Assembly: GCA_039090855.1 (NCBI GenBank) | Contig: CM077013.1 | Location: 140,823,240-140,887,239 of the forward strand | Direction: 5' to 3' | From: Macrothele yani | Lineage: Eukaryota > Arthropoda > Arachnida > Araneae > Macrothelidae | DNA: 64,000 nucleotides | Part shown: positions 1 through 10,948 of the stretch, piece after piece | Layout: every line of letters begins with the position of its first letter | How positions within the stretch are numbered: the stretch's first letter is position 1 | Program-made: the position numbers and the translations under genes | Notes under the pieces: generated by a model | The model's input: only the letters and a program-made list of their open reading frames with translations | Database searches by the model: none | Told to the model about the DNA's origin: nothing

Positions 1-754
1 TCACTGAGGAAATAGTTTTTTTTTCATTTTTTACCTGTTTATTTTTAATATGTCTTCTGAGTAAACAGTACAGTAAATGTTGAATGTGGCATTTTGTTCT
101 TCTGTATGGTTGTAGACGCAAAATCTATGTATCTAAATGTTGGAGTCGAAAACTTCTTTTTCACCAAAGACCACTGTAAATTAGAGAGTTCTCTATATTT
201 TATTATTTTTCACTAGAGACCCACCCTCTTTCCAAGTCGCTCTAGCATGCTTTGGAATTTTATCCGCCCATCTCAAACATGCTCTTCTGCATCTTTTCCT
301 GCCCCTTGGTATCCAATCTAGTATTTCAGTTATCCAACGGTGGTAAATTCTTCTAGCAATTATGTCCAGGCCATTGCCATTTGAAGTTTTTCAGTTTGGT
401 CATGAGGTTGTCATCAACTCTTGTCATTTCCCTAATCTATGTATTCATCTTCCTTTTTCCAAGCATGCATCTCTCCATGCTACTTTGAGTTGTTTAGAGC
501 CTGTGTAGTTTTTTTTTTTTTTTTTTTAAGTTAAGGTCCATGTCTCTGATTCATAAGTAAGAACTAGAAGGAAACATTGATTAAATCATTTTCTTTTAAA
601 AACATAATGGTACAATGAAACCTCTCTAAGGTGACCACTGTTGGTTCTACAAAAACGGTTGTTCAGAGGGGTAGTCACTAAATAGGGGAAGATTTTAATG
701 GCATATCCAATGAAAAGTTTTGAGATTAAACCTTTGTAAACTACTGCATAACTT

Positions 755-1141
755 GAGAATATTCTAGTTGGATAATGCTTACCTAGGCATTCCGTTTCTA
801 GCGATGATTAACATTTCTCACATGTTTCCCAGTCTTTGTTGAAGTTATTGTCCTATTGTCTGTTGTATGTGAAACAACCATTCACATCAAACACAACATT
901 TACTTTTTCATTTTTCTATAGTTTTCTTTTCATTTTTCACCTACAATGGACAATAGGACAATAACTTCAACGAAGACTGGAAAATGTGCTAGAAATGTGA
1001 ATCATCACTAGAAACGGAATGCTTAGGTAAGCATTATCCAACTAGAATATTTCCAAGTATTTTTGAAATATTTCACGTAAAAGTGAACAGTAGCCTTTTC
1101 CGATCTATTTCTAAGTCGGAATATGAACTGCTAATGTGAAT
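755..1141 (-). mobile_element. Foldback element with asymmetric tail and 14-bp target duplication
   Basis: Inverted arms of about 100 bp (757-860 and 950-1051) enclose a short loop. The sequence CTACTGCATAACTT occurs just before the left arm (741-754) and again at 1142-1155, about 90 nt beyond the right arm, which looks like a target-site duplication. An arm pair, a one-sided tail and a 10-14 bp duplication is the layout of the Penelope-like insertion at 59-64 kb, so I infer a non-autonomous relative in minus orientation. No coding sequence is present. Confidence 0.6.
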
Positions 1142-1213
1142 CTACTGCATAACTTTTATAAATTACGCACTTTGAATTGCTACTTTTCAGACATGATGTG
1201 TTCCACTTTATGT

Positions 1214-1215
<2 letters not shown>

Positions 1216-1268
<53 letters not shown>
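1216..1268. repeat. (TG)n microsatellite
   Basis: About 26 uninterrupted TG dinucleotides lie inside the Tigger-like element. Confidence 0.97.
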
Positions 1269-1271
<3 letters not shown>

Positions 1272-1970
1272 ATAAAAAAGTACTACAGTATATGTAGTAC
1301 AGCTACACATTTGGAAAATACCTACAGTGGTAATCTAGAAAAATTCATTTGAAAAACGAATGTAATGTCATCTGCTTAAGTTTCAGATTTTCCTTTCATT
1401 CTTATATTTTACTTTAATGAAAGACTAGGGAAAGGGTAAAGCTCTTGAGCATTTTGTCATAGCCTTATCATTGCTTGACATATTTATTAACCCTTTAGAA
1501 CCATACACACAAATCAATTTTTTCTAAGTTTTCTTTCAGCTGACAGAATAGTTTCTTACTTTTTCCTTCCCTTCAGGACAGTCAGTCATAAGACCGCATT
1601 AAACAATCAACTTCAATGTCTCTTGAATTGATAATTTTGGAAGTGTATCAATTTACTCATCTGAAATTTCATCCAGAGACTGTAGGATTGCCTGGGGAGA
1701 AAAGGGATATGTCAGTGCTATGATGATTGTCTTTGGGGGGGGATGCCATTTTTACTGTAGTCTAAAAAAAAAAAGTACCACTTATGCAGTCTTTTAGCAA
1801 GCATTCTTCCCAGTTCTCACTTGGGTTTTGGTAACAATCCAGATTATTTTTTTCCTGTACAGCCTCAGTCATATTCTATCCTTGCAGTACAAGAGAAGTC
1901 GAGGACATGCTCCAAAATGTCAGTTGATGGCAACCCTTCTTCTGGGCGTGTTGATATGAAACCACAGGAA

Positions 1971-2860
1971 TTAAAATATTTTAACAATCTTATTAGAATT
2001 CACTTGTTTCCATGAAGATTTGATCCATGAAATGGCATCGGCTATAGTAATTTTTTTTTTTTTTTTTTTTGCCAGTTCAGAAGTGCTGTCAGAATCTTCC
2101 ATTCTAGTGATTAAGGAATGAAGTACGCATTGATGATTTTGCAGTTTGAAAGAATGAATTATCTTTTGATCTAATGGCTGCAATTTTGCAGTTGTGTTTG
2201 GAGCAAGGAAATGGAGTTTAACATTTGTCAAAGCCGTCTGATGGATGTGGCATGGTGCATTGTCAAGAAAAAGAATATTTCAATTTTCTTCAGCTGTTTT
2301 TCGATCAAGTTATTCCAGCCACTCTTCAAAGATCGCTAATGTCAACCAGGCCTTTTTATTGGCCTGCCATGTTACACCTAAAAATGATAGATCAACATTT
2401 TTTAAGTATCTTGGTCATTGAGACTTCCAGATTATCAAAGGAATTTCTATTTCTCCTGAAGCACTAATGCAAAAAAGCTATCATCAAATGTTCTTTCGAT
2501 AATTTTTTCTCCTTCACATTCTTGTGGTTTGATGGTAGTTATGATTTTCAGCCATTGCATAGTTCTTCATCGACATCAACTGATTCACCATCTGTTGCTC
2601 CAAAAACAATGTTATGGCGGACATGAAATCAGTCGAACCAGCCATTACTAGTTGAAAAATCTTTAACCCCAAATTCTTTTGCAATTTGTGTTGCCTTTCT
2701 TTTCATTATAGAACCACTGTATTTTTTTTTTTTTTTTTTTTTTTTTTGTCCTGGCACACTTAAACCATTGCTGAAGTGAATAGTTTGCATTCTCGAATCT
2801 TTCCTTTCGCTTTCTCTTTTGACCACTCATTCTTTTAAAACATTCCCCCACCTCTCCCAT
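1971..2860 (-). pseudogene. Tigger/pogo transposase remnant (CENP-B HTH and DDE_1 parts)
   Basis: Two stretches read on the minus strand. At 2629-2860 the peptide KATQIAKEFGVKDFSTSNGW matches the second CENP-B-type helix-turn-helix of Tigger transposases (usual form KALQIAKELG..DFKASNGW). At 1971-2231 the peptide LHFLAPNTTAKLQPLDQKII matches the end of the DDE_1 domain (FLPPNTTSKLQPLDQGII), followed by the usual DAISWIKSSWKQV tail. Between them the frame is lost. Poly-A tracts of 20 or more (2050-2070, 2725-2748) have expanded inside the coding region and appear as lysine runs. It is a non-functional internal part of the surrounding 3.1-kb element. Confidence 0.8.
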
Positions 2861-3897
2861 TTTTTAAAAACCACTTCCTTATTTTTTTCAATATGCTGTG
2901 TGTCTTTCCATACTCAAACATATCATCCAGTTTTCTGTCAGAAACTCTATTTGATTCTGGTTGATCACATTTATTCTGTCCTCTAAATTCAGAACAACAT
3001 TCTTGCATAACATGATCTTATAGGAAGAAAGAACCAAAGAGAATGAATAACAAATCAAAGACTTTCGGGCACTAGAGAGAGAGGTCTATCTTTCCAACTA
3101 AGGGGGATTTCAGTTGTAGCATAAACATGCAGCATAATGATTGCCATCTGCTTGACTGAAAAAGTCAGCACAACACCCTCAAGGCAGCTAATGATCCCAA
3201 AAAGTGGAACCCATCTCCCAACCCCCATCCCTCTTAAGTGTCCTCTGTCCTGTCAAAAAGGGAAATGAAGTAAAAATGACTTAACTGTCACTCTCTTTTT
3301 CAGCCTCTGTAGGAAGTATGGCGGGTAGGGTCTCTGTAGTTCTTTACATATTACTATGTAAGCCATTAGAATTGTGTGTCATCACAGAAAACTTTTTCAC
3401 CCCCTCCCCCCACTCGTGTGCAAAAGAAAACTTCCCAGCCATTTAAAATGACCCCTCCATACAAATGTAAATTTAATTTGTTGTTTCATATCTCCATGAT
3501 ATAGAGAAAATTTTCAGTGGGAATGGTAATCTGGACAATGCAGGTTTCGTACAGTGGTCCTTACACAAAGATAGCTGTTAAGAAGGGTGTGAGTGGTCTT
3601 TTAATAGGGGAAAAGTTAGCATTAGCGCTGAGTTTTGAAATCGGTTCACAGAAAAACGGTTGTAATGAGGGGTGGTTATCAACTAGGGGTGGTCGCTAAG
3701 AGAGGTATCACTATAAATTGCCCTTGAAAATTATATGGTTTCTTTCAAAAGCTTGCCTGACCAAGTTTTATATGCCTACTTATTATTCCTTTTTCTATGT
3801 GGCTCTTGCTTGATATTTTTGTTTAAGGTAAGTGTAGGTGCTGGTTACTTCTAGATTTTCCCCATCCATGTCCAGTTCTTCAGTTTTCATAAAAACT

Positions 3898-5082
3898 CCA
3901 TAATTTTCATCGTATAATCCACAGATTATCTACTAAAACAGTTTAAAAATTATACGCCAATGTGGATAATACACAGATTCCAAAAAAAAAAAAAATTACA
4001 ACCCTCCAATTTTTAAAAAATCTACAGCGTAATTGTGCAGGGGTGGGGTTATAATTGGAGAAGGAACTACCTTGGAAGAATTTTCCTCAGTTCAGGAGTT
4101 TGTACGGAGTGGGAAGGTCAGGGAGGAGGGGGGTAGGAATGTCCTAATGAAAGATCAGGAAAGTTGTGGGGAGGGATGGCAGGGGTCATTTAGTTATAGT
4201 TGAGGACAGCTCTGTCTGTCGTGCCGTCTCTGTTTTTGGCAAAAAGCCAAAGAAGCACAAACAGCGTTTGGTGCACGAACCTATGCATTCCTCCTTTCAG
4301 ATCTCATGTGCGCTGCCTTGTGTTTAGTTCGTCTTTTGCTGTTTTGACCAACGTCATTGCTGCTATTTTCCTTCATTGCTATTCATGATGTCTTTGAAAA
4401 GGAAACGTTTCAATTACACTGCTGAATTTAAACTTAAAGTGGTGGATAGAATTTAGGATATGATTGTGTCACTGCGCGATAGTTTTGAGGTCAGAACACA
4501 ATTGTGCAGCAACATGCGGAAAGCTTCTGTGCCGTGGTCTAAAACGTAAACAAATCAGTCGGTAAATTCCGCTAGAGAATTCACGGAAGTGTTTTTATTG
4601 GCCCACGTATAAGCTGATCCCCCAACTCAGAAAGCAGGAATTCCTCCAAAAACTTTCGACTTATACACGAGTACATACGGTATTTCTGTGACTTGTTCTG
4701 TATCAGCCTTTCGTCATTGGCAAGGTGTAATGCAATACTCTGGAGCTGCACTGGCGTGATCTGTGGATGCCACACCCTTTATCTGTCCGGAGATAAAAAA
4801 ATATAAAACGGTAATCTTTAAAAATTTATTTCTTCCTTTAATAAAAGTTTTTTTTTTTTCTCTTTTACTTCTTTGGACTCCAGGGTCATTATGTGACTGA
4901 CTTTTCTGTCTGAAATTCCACTTCTTGTTCAACATCTATAATGTGCGGATTATACAGCAATTTTTTTTCCTGAATGTCACAGTCTGCGGAGGATTATACG
5001 AAGGAAAGGTTTTTTTTTTTTTAATGTGAATTTCGCAGTCTGTGGATTATACACCGGTGCAGATAATACGACGAAAATTACG
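3898..5082 (+). mobile_element. Pogo-like element copy 1 (CCAT-type TIRs)
   Basis: The left end CCATAATTTTCATCGTATAA is inverted at the right end (ATACGACGAAAATTACG, followed by TA). A second copy of the same family sits at 53445-54884 in opposite orientation. At 4388-4456 an ATG opens MSLKRKRFNYTAEFKLKVVD and then stops. This is the start of the CENP-B-type N-terminal helix-turn-helix seen in pogo/Tigger transposases. The rest of the element has no transposase, so it is non-autonomous or decayed. It interrupts RTE copy A. Confidence 0.72.
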
Positions 5083-5412
5083 TACATTAATTTTATTTTT
5101 TTCTAAGTTCATTTTTGAACCCACTTCCTTGCTCTTGTGAGCAAGTTCCTGGATCATACATTGTTGCTCTGAGGTGGTACTTGTGAGGATGACTATGCCA
5201 TCAGCAAAGCAAAGGTGAGTTAAGTAATATCCATCAATCCTCATCCCTTTGTCTTGCCAGTTCAATGACTGAAACACATGATGCGATGTGACGTTGAAGA
5301 GCTTGGAAGATATGGTTTCTCTGTGTGTCACTCCCTTTCCAGTTTTTGTATGTGCCGTGTACTCGAGCAGTCAAATCCTTGCACTTGCATTTTCATAGAT
5401 ATTATTAATACT

Positions 5413-6095
5413 ACGGCTAGGATATTATTTTTGATTTCGCTATTTTTTTGGCAATACTGAAACATGGTTGAAGATACAGATGATTTTCATACAAAACTAA
5501 GTCGATTTAAGTACCTTTGTTAAGGTATTTTTTTGAGGGGGATTTTTACTTTTTTTTTTTTGTCTTTATTTTGCATATTTTGGTATTTTCAATAAAAATG
5601 GCATTTTTGGATGAATTTCCCTGAAAGCTAGAAGCAAGACAGAAAATGGGAGGTAGTGCTTGTGTTTAGAAAATCTGTACATGCGTAGCAAACGGCAATG
5701 CCATGACAATGGTAAAAGTACTTCCACCTCCCCTCTGCCTCTTCCTTCAGGCTGATGATGAGCTGTTATCCCATTTGGAGTATGGCCATTGCCATTATGT
5801 CAGAAGGTGAGGTTCGGTATGGGGGAGGGTGGGAACAAACACTGCAGACTTCATGCTCTGTTAGGACAGAGGGTCAAACCACCAATACAGGTTTCACTGT
5901 TATAACCCTGCTTTCCTCTCTCCCCCTCTCCCTCTAGCATAGCATGGCTGTAAATGAACTCTTTCAAACCAGGGTGAGTAAGTTCTCCAGATAGTGGGAA
6001 CTCATTGTCTCTGTACATTTTTCTGAGGCCTGCACATATTGTTTAGTAGCTGTGAATAATTTATGCATAGCAATTGCGAATTTTAAAACATCCAA
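5413..6095. other. No recognised gene
   Basis: AT-rich sequence with T-runs and a CT-rich patch near 5920. I see no splice-bounded ALDH-like exon and no transposase motif here. Confidence 0.5.
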
Positions 6096-7275
6096 CATGT
6101 CTAAAGTGAAAGAAAGTACCTCACAGAGATTAAAACACACTTCATTTCTGAATATGGCAAAACTGTATTCTCTACCAATGGACAGATACTGTATTGGAAG
6201 TTCTGCAACACGAGAGTTGCCTTGGAAAAGAAATTTACTGTGTAGCAGCATGTCAACAGCGAAAAACACAAACGAGGTCTTTAGTGACTCCAGGACGAGA
6301 AAAAGTTGCAGCAAATGCTCCTTGGCCAAACTAGCATGTCTTCAAAACATTCTGCATTTTACGAAGAATTGTGTGAAGCCTTCATTTCTGCCAGTATTCC
6401 CTTGAGTAAAGTTAACAATCCAAAATTGTGCTGCTTTTCAGAAAAGCACACTTGGAAGTTTTTGCCAGACTCCTCCACTCTAAGGAAGAATTATGTTGGC
6501 CACTTTTATCAAAATACTGTGCAGAAAATAAGAAAAAATGTAGCTGACAAGAAAATCTGGGTGTCAATGGATGAGACAACTGACTCTCTAGGATGATATG
6601 TAGCTAATTTAGTGATAGGTTCGATAGAAGAAGATGGCTATGTTGAATATTTTCTCATTACTTGTAAACATCTAGAAAAAGTGATTTTTTTTTTCTACAA
6701 TAAGCAAACTCTTTTATAGGTCCTTGAGCTTAATATGGCCTAATGGCATCCAACGTGATAGTGTCGTGCTCTTTGTGACTGATGATGCACCTTGCATGAT
6801 AAAGGCTACTAATGCTCTGAAAGCCCTGTACTCAAAAATTATGCACCTGAGATGTCTAGCACATGCCTGTCATAAAGTTGCTGAAGAGATAAGAGGCCAT
6901 TTCATAGAAGTTGACCAGCTGATTGGGTGTGTGAAGAAAGTCTTTGTGAAGGCAGCATCTCGAGTAGCATCATTCAAGTTGGAGGCTCCAAATACATGCT
7001 TTTGTTGCCTGCTCCCACCAGATGGGGGACTTGGATTAAAGCATGCAACTATTATGAGAACTTCACAGTGGTGAAGATCATTGACTCGTTTGACAGCAAT
7101 GAAACAGCCTCAATTAAAGTTGCACAGAGACTACTTTCTGATCCTGAAATTGCAGGTAAATTTTACTACATAAAGTCGAATTTAGGATTTCTGTCTGGTA
7201 CCATTCCTTTGAGAAGACAGCAATGCTATTAGTGCTTCAAATAGATATGATGAAGAAAGTTGTGAATGACCTAGA
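6096..7275 (+). pseudogene. hAT-superfamily transposase pseudogene (CGGBP1-like type)
   Basis: The plus strand carries a broken hAT transposase. A BED-type zinc-finger region reads GQILYWKFCNTRVALEKKF, then HVNSEKHKRG, with stops between. It is followed by FYEELCEAFISASIPLSKVN and KIWVSMDETTDSLG. After an in-frame stop at about 6594 comes SLIWPNGIQRDSVVLFVTDD, then MHLRCLAHACHKVAEEIRGH and TRWGTWIKACNYYENF. These blocks follow the order of arthropod hAT proteins that share an N-terminus with CGGBP1. DETTD and TDDAP hold the expected catalytic aspartates. At least three stops or frameshifts break it. The C-terminal dimerisation domain is missing here; a similar domain lies at 27370-27610 but need not come from this copy. 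Confidence 0.85.
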
Positions 7276-7289
7276 CATTGTGACTTGAA

Positions 7290-7505
7290 AAGTCATGTTA
7301 TATTAAAAGTAATATGCTATTATGTCTTAAAAGTGTTTAAGCAATGCATCTGCTTATGTATGGAGCAGAGATGTGGACCTTAACTAAAAATGACAGACTA
7401 CAGACAACTGAAAGCAGCAGGGAGAGATGCATGCAGGGAGAAAGAAAGGGAAGATGTGGAACTTGTGGATAAGGAAAATGACAACAGTAGAAGGCATGTA
7501 TATCC
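7290..7505 (+). mobile_element. RTE LINE fragment copy B
   Basis: About 215 bp align with the C-terminal part of the RTE RT ORF. The order CTATTATGTCTTAAAAG, GGAGCAGAGATGTGGACC, CAGACAACTGAAAGCAGC and ATAAGGAAAATGACAACAG matches 40795-41000 of copy E. Both ends are truncated and internal deletions are present. Confidence 0.75.
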
Positions 7506-7832
7506 AAATATACATTATCAATTGTAGAAATCTGTTTTTGCTTTTTTTGCAGGTGGCTCCATTTGCTATAATCCCACTCATTACATATTTTAAATTATAC
7601 ACAGCTTTTCCATGGGTGGTGTAAGTGCTGAATGTTTAGATTTCTGAAAGTCTGCTTTGAAATATTTTTTTCCGTGTCAGGAAAGATTCAAATGATGTGA
7701 TCATTGCAACCAGAAATTTGGTGTAGTCTTTCTTGTTTTGTTATGTATTTCATTATTAATATTGCAGTGTAGTAAAGCTTTTGCTACTAAATATGAACCT
7801 GTTTTAGCAATAATTATACTCACTGATTTCAG

Positions 7833-7996
7833 GAATGCTACCATGTAATAACTGCGGGACCAGAGGGATCAGCTGAACTCTTGAAAGAAAAATTTGATTA
7901 TATTTTTTACACAGGGTCCACAGCTGTTGGCCAAAAGGTTTATGCAGCTGCAAATAAGCACTTGACTCCTGTCACCTTAGAGCTAGGGGGTAAAAG
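7833..7996 (+). CDS. ALDH3: ALDH3 exon (NAD-binding segment and active-site Glu)
   Basis: This exon encodes 54 codons plus two bases, entering in phase 0 after a TTTCAG acceptor and leaving at AG|GTAAAA. The peptide has [16 protein letters not shown], the nucleotide-binding GSTxxG loop, then [12 protein letters not shown], the ALDH glutamate signature whose Glu acts as general base. The wording ([28 protein letters not shown]) is typical of class 3 ALDHs, NAD(P)-dependent enzymes that oxidise medium- and long-chain aliphatic aldehydes and are often membrane-anchored at the C-terminus. By comparison with the roughly 480-residue family it covers about residues 160-213. Upstream exons must exist but were not found in 1-7832. 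The final AG combines with T of the next exon to make Ser (GGKSP). Confidence 0.95.
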
Positions 7997-9373
7997 GTAA
8001 AACTTGTTTGTATTCATAGGTACGAAGTTTGTTTTTCAGATTTCTTTTTTTTACACATAATGAGCATTTTTTTTTGCATGTACAAATTCTCTATTTATAA
8101 TTCTTGTGGAAAATTTTCAAGTGATTTTAAAGTTATGTTTCATGTATTAGGTGATACAAGTCACACAAGGATTAACATTTCAAGCAATAAGGATCACATT
8201 AGGCACTGTTTGCTTTATTATCAATTCAACAAGGCAGTGTTATGACATGCTTCAGCTGCCAATGTTGTGGAAGCTGAAGCATGCCACAACATTTGTGAGG
8301 TTTATGGCAAGCATGCTATAGATGAAAGCACATGTCGCTGTTGGTTCCAGAAATTTCATGGAGACAGAAGCTGCAGAGTTCAACCACGTTCTGGATGTTC
8401 ATCAAAGGCTTCTGAAGAGGATCTCAACCAAGCCATATCAAATAACCAATGCCTAACCGTTGAATAATTATCAGAAAAGTTTTCTGTAGAATGAAGGATG
8501 CATTTCACAAAGTTTGACCAGTGAATATCACATGACCTATCTGCAAGAAATTGATCAGACAAAATGACCACCTACTTTCTTTGTTTGCACATCATGGAAG
8601 TGAGCCTTTCTTGGAACAATTAGTTATGGGTGATGAAAAGTGGGTCCTTTACAGAAATGTAGAGCATCAAAGGACTGTATGTATGTCGAGTTGGAGAACC
8701 TGTTCCGTTGACTTCAAGAGGACTGCGTCCGAGAAAGGTCTTGTTAAGTGTAGGCTGGGATGTCAAAGGGGTAATCTACTGGGAGCTGCTTGCACCTAAC
8801 AAAACGATAAATACTGACCTGTACTGCCAATAGTTTGAAAGGCTGAATGAAAAATTGAAATGTAAGCATACAGCATTGGTTAATTGCGAAGGCATAATTT
8901 TGCAGCATGACGACGCAAGACCCCATACAGCTTTAGTCGCTCAGAGAAAGTTGCTGGATGTTGGATGGGAAGTGTTACCTCACTCCCTATATTTCTGAGA
9001 CCTTGCACCTATAGACAACCACCTTTTACGTTCTCTTCAGAACAACTTTGCTAGAAAAGCCTTCAAAGTTCAAGATGTTGAAACTGCATTACAAGATAAG
9101 TCAATATTTGTATAACTATTATCGCTACAGTTACACATATTATAAAGTATCTTCAAGTAGAGTGCTTTATGCTTCATTAATTTTGCTATTATATAAATTT
9201 TTAAGGATTTAAAATATATAACATTTTAACAGTTATTAGTTGTCTTGAGAATGTTGCACTTACCCATTATTGTAGCGTAATTTGGAAGGTGCTGCAATAT
9301 TGGGTAATGGCAACATTCTCAGGATAACTAATAACTGTTGAAATGTTTTATATTTTAACTCCTTTAAAATTTA

Positions 9374-9592
9374 TTCCACCCCAGTGGCACAGGGGTTTAA
9401 GCGATAGCTTCTGATCATTTGTCCGAAAGGGTTACGTGTTTGAATCCCGGTGAGGCATGGACGTTGTTTGTCTTACGGCACTGGCTCTCTTCCTTCCCTG
9501 GAACCAGTGGCCTTACATTAGAAATGGGTGACTGCTTATATCCCATTGAGTTGCTCACGGTGGTCATTAAACCTCCAATAAAAAGAAAAATA
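9374..9592 (+). mobile_element. tRNA-derived SINE copy 1
   Basis: A tRNA-like head has an A-box-like CAGTGGCACAGGGGTTTAAG and a B-box-like GTTTGAATCCC. A conserved body follows (ACGGCACTGGCTCTC, CCTGGAACCAGTGG, GGTGACTGCTTAT) and an A-rich tail. Similar copies occur at 36.6, 45.4, 51.5, 55.2 and (partly) 58.0 and 58.6 kb. It interrupts the right arm of the foldback, so it is younger than that element. Confidence 0.85.
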
Positions 9593-9728
9593 ATAAAATT
9601 AATGAAGCATAGAGCACTCGACTTGAAGATACTTTATAACGTGTGTAACGGTAGCGATAATAGTTATACAACTATTGACTTATAATATAGCCACGCAAAC
9701 CAAAGGTTAATTTTCACTAACCAAATTA

Positions 9729-10948
9729 CACCGAAGTGCCAGAAAAACTGGTACACCAGTCTAATACTTGGTAGGTCCCCCATGGGAGCGCAGGACTGCA
9801 GAAATAGGATGGGGCATGGACTCCACTAGCTCCTGGAAATATGTTGTAGGCAATGCACACCATACGTCCTGCAGAGCATTCCACAATTCGGGTGTATTCC
9901 GAGGTCTCGAATTCCTGTGTTCAATAGCGCGTTGCTTGGCATCCCAAATGTGTTCTATCACGTTCAGATCTGGGGACTTTGGTGGGAATGGCAACACCCC
10001 AAACTCAGATGAATGCTCCTCTAACCATAATGTGGCATCCCAACACTTGTGTGGAGGTGCATTGTCCTGTTGGAACAGGCTCAACCCATCAGCATGAATG
10101 CAGGACATAAACGGGTGTACGTCGTCAGAAAGGATGTGCACATAGCGTTGGCCGGTCGCAGACGTTTGTAGATGTACCAGGAAACCCAGTGAAGTCCAGC
10201 TAAACCACACCCCATACCATTATGGACCCTCCACCAGCCGGTGCAGTTCCCTGTTGACAAGCGGGATCCATGGCTTCATGGGGTTTGCGCAACACACGAA
10301 TCCTTCCATCTGCCCGATATAGTTGGAAATGCGACTCGTCAGACCAGGCTACTTGTTTCCAGTCATCAAGTGTCCAGTGGCAGTGTTGACATGCCCAAGT
10401 GAGGCGCATAGCTCTGTGTTGTTCACCCATCAAGGAGACTCGAGTTGGGCGTCTGCTCTCAAAGCCCATATCGTGTAGGATACGTTGCACATTCCGGACG
10501 CTGATGCTTGTTGAGGCTCCAGCATTGAATTCCAATGATATCTGCGAGAGTGTTGCACGCCTATCGCATGAAACAATTCTTGACAGCCGACGATGGTCAC
10601 GTTCACCCAATGTCTTTTTACGGCCACACTGGTATCGTAGGTTGGGGTTTTGCCGGAATTCTTGTAGTCACAGTACACCCTTGCAATGGTCGTCCATGAA
10701 AATCTAAACTTGGTTTCAACCTCCGAAATACTATGGCCCATCTCACGAGCACCAACTAAGACACTGCGTTGAAAATCGCTTAAATCGTTATTACTTGTCA
10801 TTCTCATGCCGAAAACAGCTCTGACAGCTGGCACGGATATCTATCGCTTTATATACGCTCTGGCAGATGCAACTGAGTACACGCATAGCTGACATTGCTA
10901 TGTATTTTGCATAAGCTCGTCTGTACCAGTTTTTCTGGCACTTCAGTG
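9729..10948 (-). mobile_element. Tc1-like transposon, 1.22 kb, both TIRs present
   Basis: TIRs of about 26 bp (left CACCGAAGTGCCAGAAAAAC; right the complement of CACTGAAGTGCCAGAAAAAC) are flanked by TA at 9727-9728 and 10949-10950. The interior encodes a DD34E-type Tc1 transposase on the minus strand. Near-identical ends and long open stretches suggest a fairly recent insertion, the youngest layer in this nest. Confidence 0.93.
9761..10834 (-). pseudogene. Tc1 transposase, nearly complete, two frameshifts
   Basis: Three overlapping minus-strand frames together cover almost a full Tc1 transposase of about 340 residues. The N-terminal paired-like HTH reads NNDLSDFQRSVLVGAREMGH, then ISEVETKFRFSWTTIARVY. 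The second frame starts GERDHRRLSRIV and holds catalytic Asp 1 in WSDESHFQL and the GGGSIMVWG motif. The third frame has Asp 2 in LFQQDNAPPHK and the catalytic Glu in SPDLNVIEHIWD, ending HGGPTKY. Frame changes fall near 10611 and 10205. As written the protein cannot be made in one piece. The catalytic residues are all still visible, so decay is slight. Confidence 0.9.

Larger units (their letters stand above)
613..3713 (-). mobile_element. Tigger/pogo-like DNA transposon, 3.1 kb, TA-flanked
   Basis: Terminal inverted repeats begin CAATGAAACCTCTCTAAGG on the left and, reverse-complemented, TAGTGATACCTCTCTTAGCG on the right. Similarity continues about 80 bp inward, including the AAAACGGTTGT segment. 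TA dinucleotides flank both ends (611-612 and 3714-3715), and the LINE sequence resumes across the insertion. Transposase remnants lie on the minus strand at 1971-2860. A foldback element (755-1141) and a TG microsatellite lie inside. The remaining interior (about 2870-3500) shows no recognisable coding sequence. The copy is dead. Confidence 0.75.
206..5412 (-). mobile_element. RTE-type LINE copy A, degenerate, interrupted twice
   Basis: A decayed reverse-transcriptase copy reads on the minus strand in three blocks: 206-612, 3714-3897 and 5083-5412. The blocks align in order with the better preserved copies at 38.7-46 kb. The block at 5083-5331 encodes a recognisable RT core with YLTHLCFADG (motif C region) and IQELAHKSKEVG. 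The first gap is a Tigger-like element and the second a pogo-like element, each inserted in the LINE body. No ORF survives, the 5' half with the endonuclease is absent, and substitutions are many, so this is an old copy. The family assignment rests on similarity to the intact endonuclease-RT copy at 41.4-44.5 kb. Confidence 0.82.

Noticed and set aside
7553..7620. Possible upstream ALDH3 exon after TTTTTGCAG
   Set aside because: The translated peptide (hydrophobic PFAIIPLITYF) does not match the ALDH3 segment expected before ECYHV.
9374..9592. tRNA gene
   Set aside because: A and B boxes belong to a multicopy SINE with a conserved non-tRNA body; no cloverleaf was confirmed.
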